Source: an uncultured Blautia sp. (GTDB taxonomy: Bacteria > Bacillota > Clostridia > Lachnospirales > Lachnospiraceae). Taken from it: a stretch of DNA of 64,000 nucleotides. Positions 35,543 through 44,834 of the stretch are shown piece by piece (position 1 is the stretch's first letter; each line of letters opens with the position of its first letter). The translations under genes were made by a program, and so were the position numbers. Location: the NCBI GenBank assembly GCA_900542045.1, contig UQMI01000005.1:1-64000 (forward strand), given 5' to 3'. Under the pieces are notes generated by a model. That model was not told the origin of the DNA and ran no database searches. It saw only the letters and a list, made by a program, of their open reading frames with translations.

Positions 35543-36535
35543 ATGGATAGAAGAATTATCACCACGGATGTAACAGAAGAAGACAAATATACAGAAGGAA
35601 ATTTAAGGCCGCAGACCCTGGAAGAGTATATCGGGCAGGAAAAGGCCAAGGAGACTCTGAAGATTTATATTGAAGCGGCCAGACAACGGGGCGACGCCCT
35701 GGATCATGTGCTGTTCTACGGCCCACCGGGGCTGGGAAAGACTACTCTGGCCGGGATTATTGCCAATGAGATGCAGGTGCATCTGAAGGTGACATCGGGC
35801 CCTGCTATTGAGAAGCCGGGAGAAATGGCGGCCATTTTGAACAATCTCCAGGAGGGAGATGTACTGTTTGTGGACGAGATTCACCGGCTGAACCGGCAGG
35901 TGGAAGAAGTCCTTTATCCGGCTATGGAAGATTATGCCATTGATATTATGATTGGAAAGGGAGCTTCCGCCCGTTCCATACGGCTGGATCTGCCGAAATT
36001 TACCCTGGTGGGGGCTACCACCCGGGTAGGACTTTTGACGGCGCCGCTGCGGGATCGTTTTGGAGTGATCCATCATCTGGAATTCTATACCCACGAGGAG
36101 CTGGCCACCATTGTGGTCCGTTCCGCCCAGGTTCTGGGAGTGGAGATTGACGCCGGCGGAGCCATGGAGATTGCCAGACGTTCCAGAGGAACCCCCAGAC
36201 TTGCAAACCGGCTGCTGAAGCGGGTGCGGGATTTTGCCCAGGTGCGGTATCAGGGGAAGATTACCCATGATGTGGCGGTTTCGGCTCTGGATCTGCTGGA
36301 AGTGGATCAGTACGGACTGGATAAGGTGGACCGGCAGCTGCTGCAGACCATGATTGTGGGATTTGGCGGCGGTCCGGTGGGGCTGGATACGCTGGCGGCT
36401 TCCATTGGAGAAGACGCAGGGACCATTGAAGATGTCTATGAGCCATATCTTCTGCAGAATGGTTTCCTTAACCGGACGCCAAGAGGGCGTGTGGCTACGG
36501 AATTGGCGTACCGTCATCTGGGACTGCCGAAATAA
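35543..36535 (+). CDS. ruvB: Holliday junction helicase subunit RuvB
   Basis: A 330-residue AAA+ motor: Walker [15 protein letters not shown], Walker [12 protein letters not shown], sensor LVGATTRVG, arginine finger region LRDRFG, and winged helix at the C-terminus ([12 protein letters not shown]). It drives branch migration with RuvA. The 107-base gap after ruvA has no terminator, so the pair is likely co-transcribed. Confidence 0.97.
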   Translation: MDRRIITTDVTEEDKYTEGNLRPQTLEEYIGQEKAKETLKIYIEAARQRGDALDHVLFYGPPGLGKTTLAGIIANEMQVHLKVTSGPAIEKPGEMAAILNNLQEGDVLFVDEIHRLNRQVEEVLYPAMEDYAIDIMIGKGASARSIRLDLPKFTLVGATTRVGLLTAPLRDRFGVIHHLEFYTHEELATIVVRSAQVLGVEIDAGGAMEIARRSRGTPRLANRLLKRVRDFAQVRYQGKITHDVAVSALDLLEVDQYGLDKVDRQLLQTMIVGFGGGPVGLDTLAASIGEDAGTIEDVYEPYLLQNGFLNRTPRGRVATELAYRHLGLPK

Positions 36536-36539
36536 AAGG

Positions 36540-36567
36540 TTGTTTTTCTACAAAATTCGATTATAAT
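36540..36567 (+). promoter_or_regulatory. Promoter of zapA
   Basis: TTGTTT 36540-36545 and TATAAT 36562-36567 with a 16-base spacer. Confidence 0.65.
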
Positions 36568-36631
36568 AGAAAGAGAAAACGGGCAGAGGAAGCATGCTCT
36601 GCCACTATGGATACCAGGGGAGGATATGCCA

Positions 36632-37009
36632 ATGGCATCAAAAAATACAGCACAGGTACTGATCGGCGGCAAGATCATCACGCTGAGCGGTTATGAGAGC
36701 GAAGAGTATATGCAGAGAGTTGCTTCTTATATGAATAGTAAAATTGCGGAGTTATCAGAGATTCCCGGATATTCCAGGCAGCCCATGGAGACAAAGCATC
36801 TGCTTCTGAGTCTGAACGTGACGGATGATTATTTTAAAGCCAAGCGACAGGCGGAGATTTACGAACAGGATTTGATCCAGAAGGACCAGGAAATGTATGA
36901 TCTGAAGCATGAACTGATCGCTTTGCAGGTTCAGCTGGAAGAACTAAAAAAATCTGCAGAAGATGATGGGAAGCCTTCCGCTTCCGACCACCACAGACAG
37001 AACAAATGA
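36632..37009 (+). CDS. zapA: Cell division protein ZapA
   Basis: A 125-residue ZapA-like protein: short beta region (VLIGGKIITLSGYESEEYMQRVASYMN) then a coiled coil (residues 65-110) that dimerises. It bundles FtsZ filaments. ATG 36632 is chosen because GGGGAGG at 36617-36623 is 8 bases upstream, whereas ATG 36626 is only 2 bases away. Confidence 0.85.
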   Translation: MASKNTAQVLIGGKIITLSGYESEEYMQRVASYMNSKIAELSEIPGYSRQPMETKHLLLSLNVTDDYFKAKRQAEIYEQDLIQKDQEMYDLKHELIALQVQLEELKKSAEDDGKPSASDHHRQNK

Positions 37010-37074
37010 TGAAAATGCGGGGATTGCGTGGGTAATCCCCGTTTGGTTTTTCACAGGAACAGAAAGGAACAGAT

Positions 37075-39303
37075 ATGGTTGAATTATTAGCGCCTGCCGG
37101 AGATTTCGAAGGGATGGAAGGGGCCATTTCTGCCGGCGCGGATGCGGTATATGCAGGGGGAATGGCATTTGGGGCCAGAGCCTACGCCCGGAATTTTGAC
37201 CGGGAGGCTATGCTGGAGGCCATCGATTACGTGCATATCCATGGCAAAAAGCTTTATCTTACAGTGAATACACTGGTGAAAAATACAGAAATGAAGCAGG
37301 AGCTGTATGACTACCTGGCGCCGTATCAGGAACGGGGACTGGATGCAGTGATCGTACAGGATATGGGAGTACTGCAGTTTATCCGTGAGCAGTTTCCGGA
37401 ACTGCCCATTCATGCAAGTACCCAGATGACTGTGACTGGCCCGGAAGGAATGCGGTTTCTGGAAGAAAAAGGCGTGACCCGGGCAGTTACGGCACGGGAA
37501 CTGTCTCTGGAAGAGATCCGGCAGATGCACAAGAGAAGTTCACTGGAAATTGAGACGTTCATTCACGGTGCTCTCTGCTACTGTTATTCCGGGCAATGCC
37601 TGTTCAGCAGTATTTTGGGCGGCAGGAGCGGAAACCGGGGACGGTGCGCTCAGCCCTGCCGACTGCCTTATGAATATGCATCCGATGGAAAGCATTTCAG
37701 AGGCGGTAATGATCTGCATCCCTTAAGTCCCAAGGACATGTGTGCCCTGGAGCTGTTGCCGCAGATCATAGAAGCGGGCGTATACTCTCTGAAAATTGAA
37801 GGAAGAATGAAGCAGGCAGGCTATACGGCCGGCGTGGTGGAGATTTACCGGAAATATCTGGACAGCTGGTTCCGGGATCCCGGGAATTACCGGGTGGATC
37901 CGGAAGACCGGCAGGCTCTTCTGGAACTGTTCAGCCGGGGCGGATCCCATGAAGGATATTTCCGGCAGCATAACGGTCCGTCCATGATCGCATTTCACAG
38001 CGAGAAAAAGATAGGAAATGCCTATCCGGAAATTTCCCGGCGGAAGGCAAAGGTAAGGGGAATGTTATGCCTGCGTGCCGGGGAACCGATGCGTCTGGAA
38101 CTGTGCTGCGGACCGGTACATTTCCAGGTGGAACAGGGCATGGTGCAGGAAGCCAGAAATCAGCCCATGACCCGTGAACGGATCCTTCAGCAGATGGAGA
38201 AGACGGGAGAGACTCCCTATGAGTTTGAGACGTTGGATCTTCAGATGGATGAAAATATTTTTGTGCCGGTGAAGCTTCTGAATGAGCTGCGCAGAAATGC
38301 GTTCGGCCGTCTGACGGAAGAACTGTGCCGGCCCTACAGGAGAGCGCCGCAGGCGCCTGTGGCCTGGCCGGATTTTCCGGCGTCGGAGGATTCTGGAAAG
38401 GGACCAGGCACTTCCGTGGATGTATCGGTCTCCTGTGAGACCAAAGAGCAGCTTCATGCCTGCCTGGAACGGCCGGAGATTCACAGGGTGTATCTGTCAT
38501 TGGAACTGGCCTGCGGTCATATGAGCCGTCTACTGGAGCAGACGGCTGTCCGGTTGCAGCAGGATTCTGACAGAAAAGATGCGGAAACGAGAGTCCGGCA
38601 GGTGGATGATTCGAAAAAAGACCCCGGAAGGGAGACTGCCGTACGGGAATTCTGGCTCAGTCTTCCCCATATGGTGCGGGCCGGAGAACTGGATCCGTAT
38701 CAGGACCGCATAGGAACCTGGATGGAGCAGGGACTTGCCGGTTTTCTGGCGCGGAATCTGGAAACCTATGCCTGGCTGAAGGCCAGAGGCTACGGGAAAT
38801 GCTGTCGGCTGGACGCATCCATGTATACCTGGAATGACTGGAGCCGGAAGTTCTGGAGCAAAGAAGGGATTGCGGGAGATACGGTGCCGGTGGAACTGAA
38901 TTACCGGGAGCTGCGCAGCCGCCGAAATGGGAACAGCGAGCTTCAGATCTATGGGTATCTGCCGCTGATGGTGTCGGCCCAATGTGTGCAGAAGAATCTG
39001 GAGACCTGCCGGAAAAATGACGGGATGGTTTACCTGAGAGACCGGTATCAGAAGAAATTTCCTGTGAAATGTTACTGTGATTTTTGTTATAATGTAATTT
39101 ATAACAGTCTGCCGTACGGACTTCTGAAAGAAGCGGGAGATGTGCAGAAGCTGAAAACAGCCGGACTCCGGATGGCTTTTACCATTGAGAGCGGCAAAGA
39201 AACGAAGGAGCTTCTGCAGGCGTTTCTGGATACGTATCTGTATCAGCGGCAGGCGCCGGAATATTCGTTTACCAAAGGACATTGGAAAAGGGGCGTGGAG
39301 TAG
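37075..39303 (+). CDS. U32-family peptidase/hydroxylase
   Basis: A 742-residue protein. Residues 1-290 form the U32 domain (LLAPAGDFEGMEGAISAGADAVY at the N-terminus; signature ETFIHGALCYCYSGQCLFSS; CAQPCRLPYEY), followed by the DUF3656-type collagenase-like middle region and a long C-terminal part with KCYCDFCYNVIYNS. Relatives RlhA and TrhP hydroxylate rRNA or tRNA using prephenate-related chemistry, so proteolysis should not be assumed. Four cysteines of the U32 region can bind an Fe-S cluster. The downstream cell-wall gene starts 8 bases later. Confidence 0.88.
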   Translation: MVELLAPAGDFEGMEGAISAGADAVYAGGMAFGARAYARNFDREAMLEAIDYVHIHGKKLYLTVNTLVKNTEMKQELYDYLAPYQERGLDAVIVQDMGVLQFIREQFPELPIHASTQMTVTGPEGMRFLEEKGVTRAVTARELSLEEIRQMHKRSSLEIETFIHGALCYCYSGQCLFSSILGGRSGNRGRCAQPCRLPYEYASDGKHFRGGNDLHPLSPKDMCALELLPQIIEAGVYSLKIEGRMKQAGYTAGVVEIYRKYLDSWFRDPGNYRVDPEDRQALLELFSRGGSHEGYFRQHNGPSMIAFHSEKKIGNAYPEISRRKAKVRGMLCLRAGEPMRLELCCGPVHFQVEQGMVQEARNQPMTRERILQQMEKTGETPYEFETLDLQMDENIFVPVKLLNELRRNAFGRLTEELCRPYRRAPQAPVAWPDFPASEDSGKGPGTSVDVSVSCETKEQLHACLERPEIHRVYLSLELACGHMSRLLEQTAVRLQQDSDRKDAETRVRQVDDSKKDPGRETAVREFWLSLPHMVRAGELDPYQDRIGTWMEQGLAGFLARNLETYAWLKARGYGKCCRLDASMYTWNDWSRKFWSKEGIAGDTVPVELNYRELRSRRNGNSELQIYGYLPLMVSAQCVQKNLETCRKNDGMVYLRDRYQKKFPVKCYCDFCYNVIYNSLPYGLLKEAGDVQKLKTAGLRMAFTIESGKETKELLQAFLDTYLYQRQAPEYSFTKGHWKRGVE

Positions 39304-39311
39304 GTGAAGCT

Positions 39312-40670
39312 GTGGTAAATGTAATTGCTGAATTATCGAAATATTTCATAACGCTGATCATGATCTTATATACGCTGGAGTGTTTTACGGTATTCCGGCA
39401 GAAAGGGGAGAAGGCCAAGCGCCGGGTTCTGCGAAAGCAGCTGGTACTGATTTTCTTTATGGATCTGGCGGCCTTTACGGTGATTTTCCTGAAGACAGAA
39501 GATCTGCAGATTGTCCGGTTTTATCTGATGGCAATGGGATATTTTCTGGCCATTCAGATACTGTACCGGGTTTTCTACAAAAAAGCATCGATCCTTTTGA
39601 TTAATAACATGTGTATGCTGCTGAGCATCGGATTTATCATGCTGAGCAGACTGGATATGGACAAAGCCCAGAGACAGTTTCTGATCGTTGCCATAGGCAG
39701 CGCCATTGCGCTGGTTGTTCCGGTGATGATCCGGAAGATGCGCTTTCTGAGCAAACTGACCTGGGTATATGCCGGGGTGGGAATTGTGCTGCTGGTTCTG
39801 GTGCTGGCACTGGCACAGGTGACCGGTGGAGCAAGACTTTCCATTTTCGGTGTGCAGCCTTCGGAATTTGTGAAGATTATTTTTGTATTCTGTATGGCGG
39901 CTATGCTCTGGAAAGATTCCAGCTTTCCTCAGGTGGTGCGTGCCACCGTTGTGGCTGCAGTGCATGTGCTGATCCTGGTGCTTTCCAGAGACCTGGGAAG
40001 CGCGCTGATCTTTTTTGTGACCTGGCTGGTGATGGTCTATGTATCCACCAAAAAGCCTGCATATTTTGCTCTGGGTCTGGGAGGGGGCGCACTGGCTTCT
40101 GTGGCGGCCTATTTCCTCTTTGGGCATGTGCGGCAGAGAGTAGCGGCCTGGAGAGATCCATTTGCAGAGTATCAGAATGAAGGGTATCAGATTGCCCAGT
40201 CCATGTTCGCCATTGGAACAGGCGGGTGGTTTGGAATGGGGCTTTGTCAGGGCTCTCCGGAACTGATCCCCGTGGTGGCGGAAGACTTTATTTTCGGAGC
40301 TATCTGCGAAGAGCTGGGCGGGATTTTCGGTATCTGTCTGGTCCTGGTATGCATGAGCTTCTTTCTGATGATTGTAAATATTTCTCTGCAGATCAAAAAC
40401 CCGTTTTATAAACTGATCGCTCTGGGACTCGGCACGGAATATGCGTTCCAGGTCTTTCTGACCATCGGTGGCGCCACAAAATTTATCCCCATGACGGGTG
40501 TGACACTGCCTCTGGTAAGTTATGGAGGAAGCTCCGTGATGAGTACCATCATTTTACTGGCAATTATACAGGGACTATATATTTTAAGAGAAGATGAGGG
40601 TGAAGAGCTTGAAAAAATCAGACAGACAGCAGCGCAAACTGCAAAAACAACTGGAGAAGCAAGAGAATAA
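39312..40670 (+). CDS. FtsW/RodA/SpoVE-family peptidoglycan polymerase
   Basis: A SEDS glycosyltransferase of about 452 residues with ten or more helices. Conserved motifs include GGARLSIFGVQPSEFVK, SRDLGSAL and the ending GVTLPLVSYGGSSVMSTII. It polymerises lipid II with a partner class B penicillin-binding protein, which is the next gene. GTG 39312 is chosen (AGGTG and GGAG just upstream); the longer frame from TTG 39282 overlaps the U32 gene. Its 3' end overlaps the PBP gene by up to 77 bases. Confidence 0.9.
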   Translation: MVNVIAELSKYFITLIMILYTLECFTVFRQKGEKAKRRVLRKQLVLIFFMDLAAFTVIFLKTEDLQIVRFYLMAMGYFLAIQILYRVFYKKASILLINNMCMLLSIGFIMLSRLDMDKAQRQFLIVAIGSAIALVVPVMIRKMRFLSKLTWVYAGVGIVLLVLVLALAQVTGGARLSIFGVQPSEFVKIIFVFCMAAMLWKDSSFPQVVRATVVAAVHVLILVLSRDLGSALIFFVTWLVMVYVSTKKPAYFALGLGGGALASVAAYFLFGHVRQRVAAWRDPFAEYQNEGYQIAQSMFAIGTGGWFGMGLCQGSPELIPVVAEDFIFGAICEELGGIFGICLVLVCMSFFLMIVNISLQIKNPFYKLIALGLGTEYAFQVFLTIGGATKFIPMTGVTLPLVSYGGSSVMSTIILLAIIQGLYILREDEGEELEKIRQTAAQTAKTTGEARE

Positions 40671-42078
40671 AAGACGGCGTTCCAAGAACCGGGAATATAC
40701 CATTGTCTCTTATCTGTTCGTAGGGATCTTTGTGGCTCTGGCCGGATATGTGGTGTATTTTAACGGGGTGAAAAGCGAGGAATTCATCAACAGCCCCTAT
40801 AATACCAGACAGGATACATTTGCGGATCGGGTGGTCCGTGGAAGCATCCTGTCCTCGGATGGAGAGATCCTGGCCCAGACCCAGATTGCGGATGATGGCT
40901 CGGAATACCGGGTCTATCCTTATGAAAATATATTCGCTCATGTGGTGGGGTATGACAGCAATGGAAAAAGCGGTCTGGAATCAGAGGCGAATTTCAGCCT
41001 GCTGACTTCCCATGCCTTTTTTCTGGAACAGATGAGAAATCAGTTTATGGGAGAAAAGAATCAGGGAGATAATGTGATCAGTACCCTGGATGCGGGGCTG
41101 CAGCAGACGGCTTATTATGCCATGGGAGACTATCAGGGCGCCGTAGTCGTGCTGGAGCCGGACACCGGGCAGATCAAAGCTATGGTATCCAAACCGGATT
41201 TCAATCCCAATACCATTGCTTCAGACTGGGAAGCCCTTTCCCAGGATACGGGCAACAGCAGTCTTCTGAACCGGGCAACCCAGGGACAGTATCCGCCGGG
41301 ATCGACTTTTAAGATCGTAACGGCGCTGGATTATTACAAAAAACATGGAAGCATGGACGGATTTTCTTATAACTGTGAAGGTTCTATTACAGTGGACGGC
41401 CATACGATCCAGTGTTATAACGGAAATGTCCATGGCCAGCAGGATCTGTATACGGCCTTCGCCAATTCCTGCAACTGCGCGTTTGCGCAGATGGGGCTGG
41501 ATCTGGGCGGTGATTCATTAAGCAGCGTATGCCGGCAGCTTTTGTTTAACAGAAATCTTCCGCTGAAAATGGCCTACCGGGTCAGCACTTTTTCGCTGGA
41601 CGATCAATCCGGCAATGCGCTGACCATGCAGACTTCCATTGGTCAGGGAAATACGCTGGTAGCTCCTATGCATATGGCTCTGATCGTCAGTGCCATTGCC
41701 AATGATGGGGTGCTGATGGAGCCTTATCTTATTGACCGGGTGGAAAATCATACCCAGGATGTGGTCAGCCGCACAGAGCCGAATACCTACCGGGAGCTGA
41801 TGAGCAGTGAAGAAGCACAGGCGCTGGAGGATCTGATGGTAGGAGTGGTGGAACAGGGAACTGCCACTGCTTTAAGCGGAAGAGGCTATACGGTTGCAGG
41901 CAAGACCGGATCCGCGGAATATAACGACGCCGGTGACAGCCACTCCTGGTTTGTTGGATACAGCAATGTGGAAGACCCGGATTTGGTGGTGGCAGTGATC
42001 GTAGAGGGCGGCGGCACCGGAAGCGAGGTGGCCGTTCCCATAGCGGCGCAGATTTTTGACGCCTATTATTATGGATAG
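40594..42078 (+). CDS. Class B-type penicillin-binding protein (PbpA-like transpeptidase)
   Basis: A 494-residue protein: basic N-terminus, one membrane helix (VSYLFVGIFVALAGYVVYF), short non-catalytic region, then the transpeptidase with PPGSTFKIVTA (active Ser, SxxK), NSCNCAF (SxN) and AGKTGSAEY (KTG). The compact form resembles the PbpA partner of RodA in Actinobacteria. The start may be ATG 40594 or TTG 40609; both lie inside the upstream gene, linking translation of the pair. Confidence 0.9.
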   Translation: MRVKSLKKSDRQQRKLQKQLEKQENKRRRSKNREYTIVSYLFVGIFVALAGYVVYFNGVKSEEFINSPYNTRQDTFADRVVRGSILSSDGEILAQTQIADDGSEYRVYPYENIFAHVVGYDSNGKSGLESEANFSLLTSHAFFLEQMRNQFMGEKNQGDNVISTLDAGLQQTAYYAMGDYQGAVVVLEPDTGQIKAMVSKPDFNPNTIASDWEALSQDTGNSSLLNRATQGQYPPGSTFKIVTALDYYKKHGSMDGFSYNCEGSITVDGHTIQCYNGNVHGQQDLYTAFANSCNCAFAQMGLDLGGDSLSSVCRQLLFNRNLPLKMAYRVSTFSLDDQSGNALTMQTSIGQGNTLVAPMHMALIVSAIANDGVLMEPYLIDRVENHTQDVVSRTEPNTYRELMSSEEAQALEDLMVGVVEQGTATALSGRGYTVAGKTGSAEYNDAGDSHSWFVGYSNVEDPDLVVAVIVEGGGTGSEVAVPIAAQIFDAYYYG

Positions 42079-42195
42079 TCCGCAGGAAGAATGAAAGAAG
42101 AATTTCTGCTGTATAGAACTTTCCGTCTGCAGCAGGCTGCTTCCGGCAGCAGTCTTCGGTCCAGAGCTTTCTGAGACAGATTTCCGGTCCAAGGC

Positions 42196-42224
42196 TTGTC
42201 AGCCTTTTGAAAAAGAGGTATACT
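42196..42224 (+). promoter_or_regulatory. Promoter of the NUDIX gene
   Basis: TTGTCA 42196-42201 and TATACT 42219-42224 with a 17-base spacer. Confidence 0.8.
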
Positions 42225-42269
42225 ATAGGCAAGTTAAGTGATACACACGCATTACAGGAGGAATTGCAA

Positions 42270-42722
42270 ATGATTGAAGCAACGAGCTGTGGCGGTGTGG
42301 TAATTCATCGTGGGAAGATACTGGCACTGTATAAATCTTATAAGAATCGTTATGAAGGATGGGTGCTGCCAAAGGGAACTGTGGAGGAAGGGGAAGAATT
42401 TGAAGAGACAGCGCTTCGTGAGGTTCGGGAAGAAGCGGATGTGAAAGCTTCCATTGTCAAATATGTGGGAAGAAGTCAATACAATTTCACAGTACCGGAG
42501 GATCTGGTTACGAAAGAAGTTCATTGGTATCTGATGACGTCTGACAATTATCATAGCAAGCCCCAAAGATCAGAGTATTTTATGGATTCCGGATATTACA
42601 AATTTCATGAGGTCTATCACCTGCTGCGTTTTTCCAATGAAAAGCAGATTGTGGAGCGGGCCTACAGCGAATATCTGGAGCTGAAGCGGGCCAATCTCTG
42701 GGCCCGGAGGAAATATTATTGA
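42270..42722 (+). CDS. NUDIX hydrolase
   Basis: A 150-residue hydrolase of nucleoside-diphosphate-linked compounds. The NUDIX box is GTVEEGEEFEETAL followed by REVREEADV, in which the usual glycine near the end is aspartate. ATG 42270 has AGGAGG at 42256-42261; the frame is open to 42207 without a site. The substrate cannot be read from the sequence. A short terminator follows. Confidence 0.9.
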   Translation: MIEATSCGGVVIHRGKILALYKSYKNRYEGWVLPKGTVEEGEEFEETALREVREEADVKASIVKYVGRSQYNFTVPEDLVTKEVHWYLMTSDNYHSKPQRSEYFMDSGYYKFHEVYHLLRFSNEKQIVERAYSEYLELKRANLWARRKYY

Positions 42723-42735
42723 CAGTCAAAGGAAC

Positions 42736-42766
42736 GGGAGAGTGACAAAAAACTCTCCCTTGTTTC
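42736..42766 (+). terminator. Terminator after the NUDIX gene
   Basis: GGGAGAGT 42736-42743 pairs with ACTCTCCC 42752-42759, followed by TTGTTTC. Confidence 0.6.
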
Positions 42767-42826
42767 AGTGGAATGGTTTAGAGAAAGAAAAACAGGGTAT
42801 CCTGTAAAAAAAAGAGTAGGAAATCA

Positions 42827-43141
42827 ATGTTGGACTGGTATGAACACTTATACGTTTCAAAAGAAATGAAAAAGAGGGAAAAGCGGGTCAGAATGCTCAT
42901 CGACAGGGGCCGCGATGTCCCCGGCGTTTATCTGCTGACTCTTTCCGGGCATCCGGATAATATCCTGGAGATGATCCGTGCTTCTTTTCTGACACAAAAA
43001 GCGCTGCACAGACAGTGCCCCAGGGTCGTGGGAATGGCCAGCGGGCGGGACAATGCTCTTGCGTTGCTGGTGCAGATTGTGGAAGAGACTTTTGAGAATA
43101 CCGGGAACTTCCGGGTAGAGGAATATTTGCGGGACAGGTGA
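42827..43141 (+). CDS. Conserved hypothetical protein, 104 residues
   Basis: A small basic, soluble protein (DWYEHLYVSKEMKKREKRV at the N-terminus; MASGRDNALALLVQIVEE near the end). I do not recognise a named family, but the codon use is normal and it is followed by a DUF2953 gene after 4 bases, suggesting a common transcript. GTAGGA precedes the ATG. Confidence 0.7.
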   Translation: MLDWYEHLYVSKEMKKREKRVRMLIDRGRDVPGVYLLTLSGHPDNILEMIRASFLTQKALHRQCPRVVGMASGRDNALALLVQIVEETFENTGNFRVEEYLRDR

Positions 43142-43145
43142 AGAG

Positions 43146-44246
43146 ATGCTACATATTTTATGGCTGATCATTAAATTTATATTGATTCTTCTGGGCATAC
43201 TTCTTGGAATTGTAGTATTGCTTCTGCTGGCCCTTTTGTTTGTGCCGGTACGATACCGGCTGGAAGGTTCCCGTGAAGATCAGGTCCTGCGGGGAGCCGG
43301 CAGGGTCAGCTGGCTGTTCGGAGGGATTTCTTTCCGAGTATTTTATGATGGGAAGCAGTTCACCAAAGATATGCGGATTTTCGGCTGTTCGCTGCTTCGG
43401 CTGAAGGCGTGGAGAGATCGGCGCAGGAGGGCCAGGGCGGGCAGAACAAAACAAAAAAAGAAAAGGCCGGAGCCGGGCAGACAGACCAGTCTTGAACAGA
43501 AAACAGCAGGACCGGATAGACTTGAGCAGTCAGGCAGACCTGCGGAACTGAGGCAGAAAACAGAAGGACGGGACAGCACCGGGCAGACAACCGGCAGGTT
43601 GGATGGAACCGCGCGGCAGACTGGGAGAGAATCGGAAAAAGCAGAAGAGAGCAGGGAGCAGGAAGCAGGCCGGGAAGAGCTTTTACAGAGCGGGCCGGAA
43701 TCGAAAAAAGCCGGTTTTTCCGCATATTTTCGAAGCGGCTGGCAGATGCTAACAGCAATCCTGAAACGACTGGCGGGTATACCGGGAAAACTCTTGCAAA
43801 TGGGACGGCGGTTGTTTTCCCTTCCAGGCAGGATTTTAAACGCAATTGGCAAAATAGCATTAACAATCCGGAAATTCTGTGATAGAATAAGTTACTGGAA
43901 AAAATTTCTGCAGGATGAGCGGACCAAAGGCGCGATCCGGCATATCTGGCAGGAATGCAGAGGGCTTCTGAAGCAGATGAGCCCGAGAAAGATTTCCGGG
44001 CAGGTGATTTTTGGCGCAGAAGATCCGGCAGTGACCGGAGAAATTCTGGCAGGTCTGGGAATGACATTTCCAATACACAGGAACCGGGTACAGGTGGTGC
44101 CTGTTTTTGACCGGAAAATACTGGAGGGAGAGATACAGTGCCGGGGAAGGATTTACGGTATAACCCTTCTTCGGATTGCCTGGCGGCTGTATTTTGACCA
44201 GAATATACGATATGTCTGGAAAAGATGGAACAATAAGGAGGGCTGA
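43146..44246 (+). CDS. DUF2953 membrane protein
   Basis: A 366-residue protein: one N-terminal helix rich in Leu/Ile (residues 5-34), a conserved region (VPVRYRLEGSRED; VSWLFGGISFRVFY), a low-complexity linker of about 110 residues rich in Arg, Gln, Glu and Thr (residues 95-205), then the conserved C-terminal part (GSADP-like VIFGAEDPAVTGEILAGLG). DUF2953 genes commonly precede gerW/ytfJ, as here (2 bases). The role is probably in sporulation or envelope biology. Confidence 0.85.
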   Translation: MLHILWLIIKFILILLGILLGIVVLLLLALLFVPVRYRLEGSREDQVLRGAGRVSWLFGGISFRVFYDGKQFTKDMRIFGCSLLRLKAWRDRRRRARAGRTKQKKKRPEPGRQTSLEQKTAGPDRLEQSGRPAELRQKTEGRDSTGQTTGRLDGTARQTGRESEKAEESREQEAGREELLQSGPESKKAGFSAYFRSGWQMLTAILKRLAGIPGKLLQMGRRLFSLPGRILNAIGKIALTIRKFCDRISYWKKFLQDERTKGAIRHIWQECRGLLKQMSPRKISGQVIFGAEDPAVTGEILAGLGMTFPIHRNRVQVVPVFDRKILEGEIQCRGRIYGITLLRIAWRLYFDQNIRYVWKRWNNKEG

Positions 44247-44248
44247 TT

Positions 44249-44650
44249 ATGGCAGCAGATAACAATTTTCAGGAAACTGTGAATTCTCTGTTCAAGGGGA
44301 TGGACAGCTATATTGCGGCGAAGACCGTGGTGGGAGACGCGATCCATATCGGGGATACGATTATACTCCCGCTGGTGGATGTGACCTTTGGCGTGGGAGC
44401 CGGTGCTTTTGCAGAAGATAAGAAAAACAACGGCGGCGGAGGAATGGGCGGTAAGCTCAGCCCCAGTGCGGTGTTGGTGATTCAGAATGGAACTACCAAA
44501 CTGGTCAATGTGAAGAATCAGGATGGCCTGACAAAGATTCTGGATATGGTGCCTGATTTTGTCAATAAATTTGCAAAGACTGAGACTCCTGCCAGTGAGA
44601 CAGCATCTGCTCCGGAACCAGAACAGAAAAAACAGTGTTCAGAAGAATAA
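44249..44650 (+). CDS. ytfJ: GerW/YtfJ-family sporulation protein
   Basis: A 133-residue protein with the family motifs VVGDAIHIGDTIILPLVDVTFGV and GGGMGGKLSPSAVLVI. In Bacillus, GerW is needed for proper germination of spores. It follows the DUF2953 gene closely, with AAGGAGG before the ATG. The Ala/Glu-rich tail is variable. Confidence 0.92.
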   Translation: MAADNNFQETVNSLFKGMDSYIAAKTVVGDAIHIGDTIILPLVDVTFGVGAGAFAEDKKNNGGGGMGGKLSPSAVLVIQNGTTKLVNVKNQDGLTKILDMVPDFVNKFAKTETPASETASAPEPEQKKQCSEE

Positions 44651-44694
44651 TAGACGCATATACTGGAAGTAAGGAACGGCAGAGGGGGCTTTCC

Positions 44695-44834
44695 ATGGGA
44701 AAGTAGTCGGATTTGCCCTGTTTTTTATCGGGATTGGCATGGTTGTGGGACTTCTTGCGCCCCAGTCTGTGATATCGTTTCTGGTGGCAGCCATATTGCT
44801 GCTTTTGGGCTACAATTTATTCTGTGGATGTTAA
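44695..44834 (+). pseudogene. Small membrane protein ORF interrupted after codon 3 (possible -1 frameshift)
   Basis: AGAGGGGG at 44681-44688 is well placed for ATG 44695, but that frame reads ATG GGA AAG TAG. Shifted by -1, the frame continues from GTA 44703 to TAA 44832 and encodes two hydrophobic helices (GFALFFIGIGMVVGLLAP; FLVAAILLLLGYNLFCGC), giving a 46-residue product. The bases 44697-44703 are GGGAAAG, phased as G GGA AAG, which fits the X XXY YYZ slippery pattern. It may be programmed frameshifting, a real mutation or a sequencing error; ATG 44739 could also give a 31-residue product. Confidence 0.45.
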
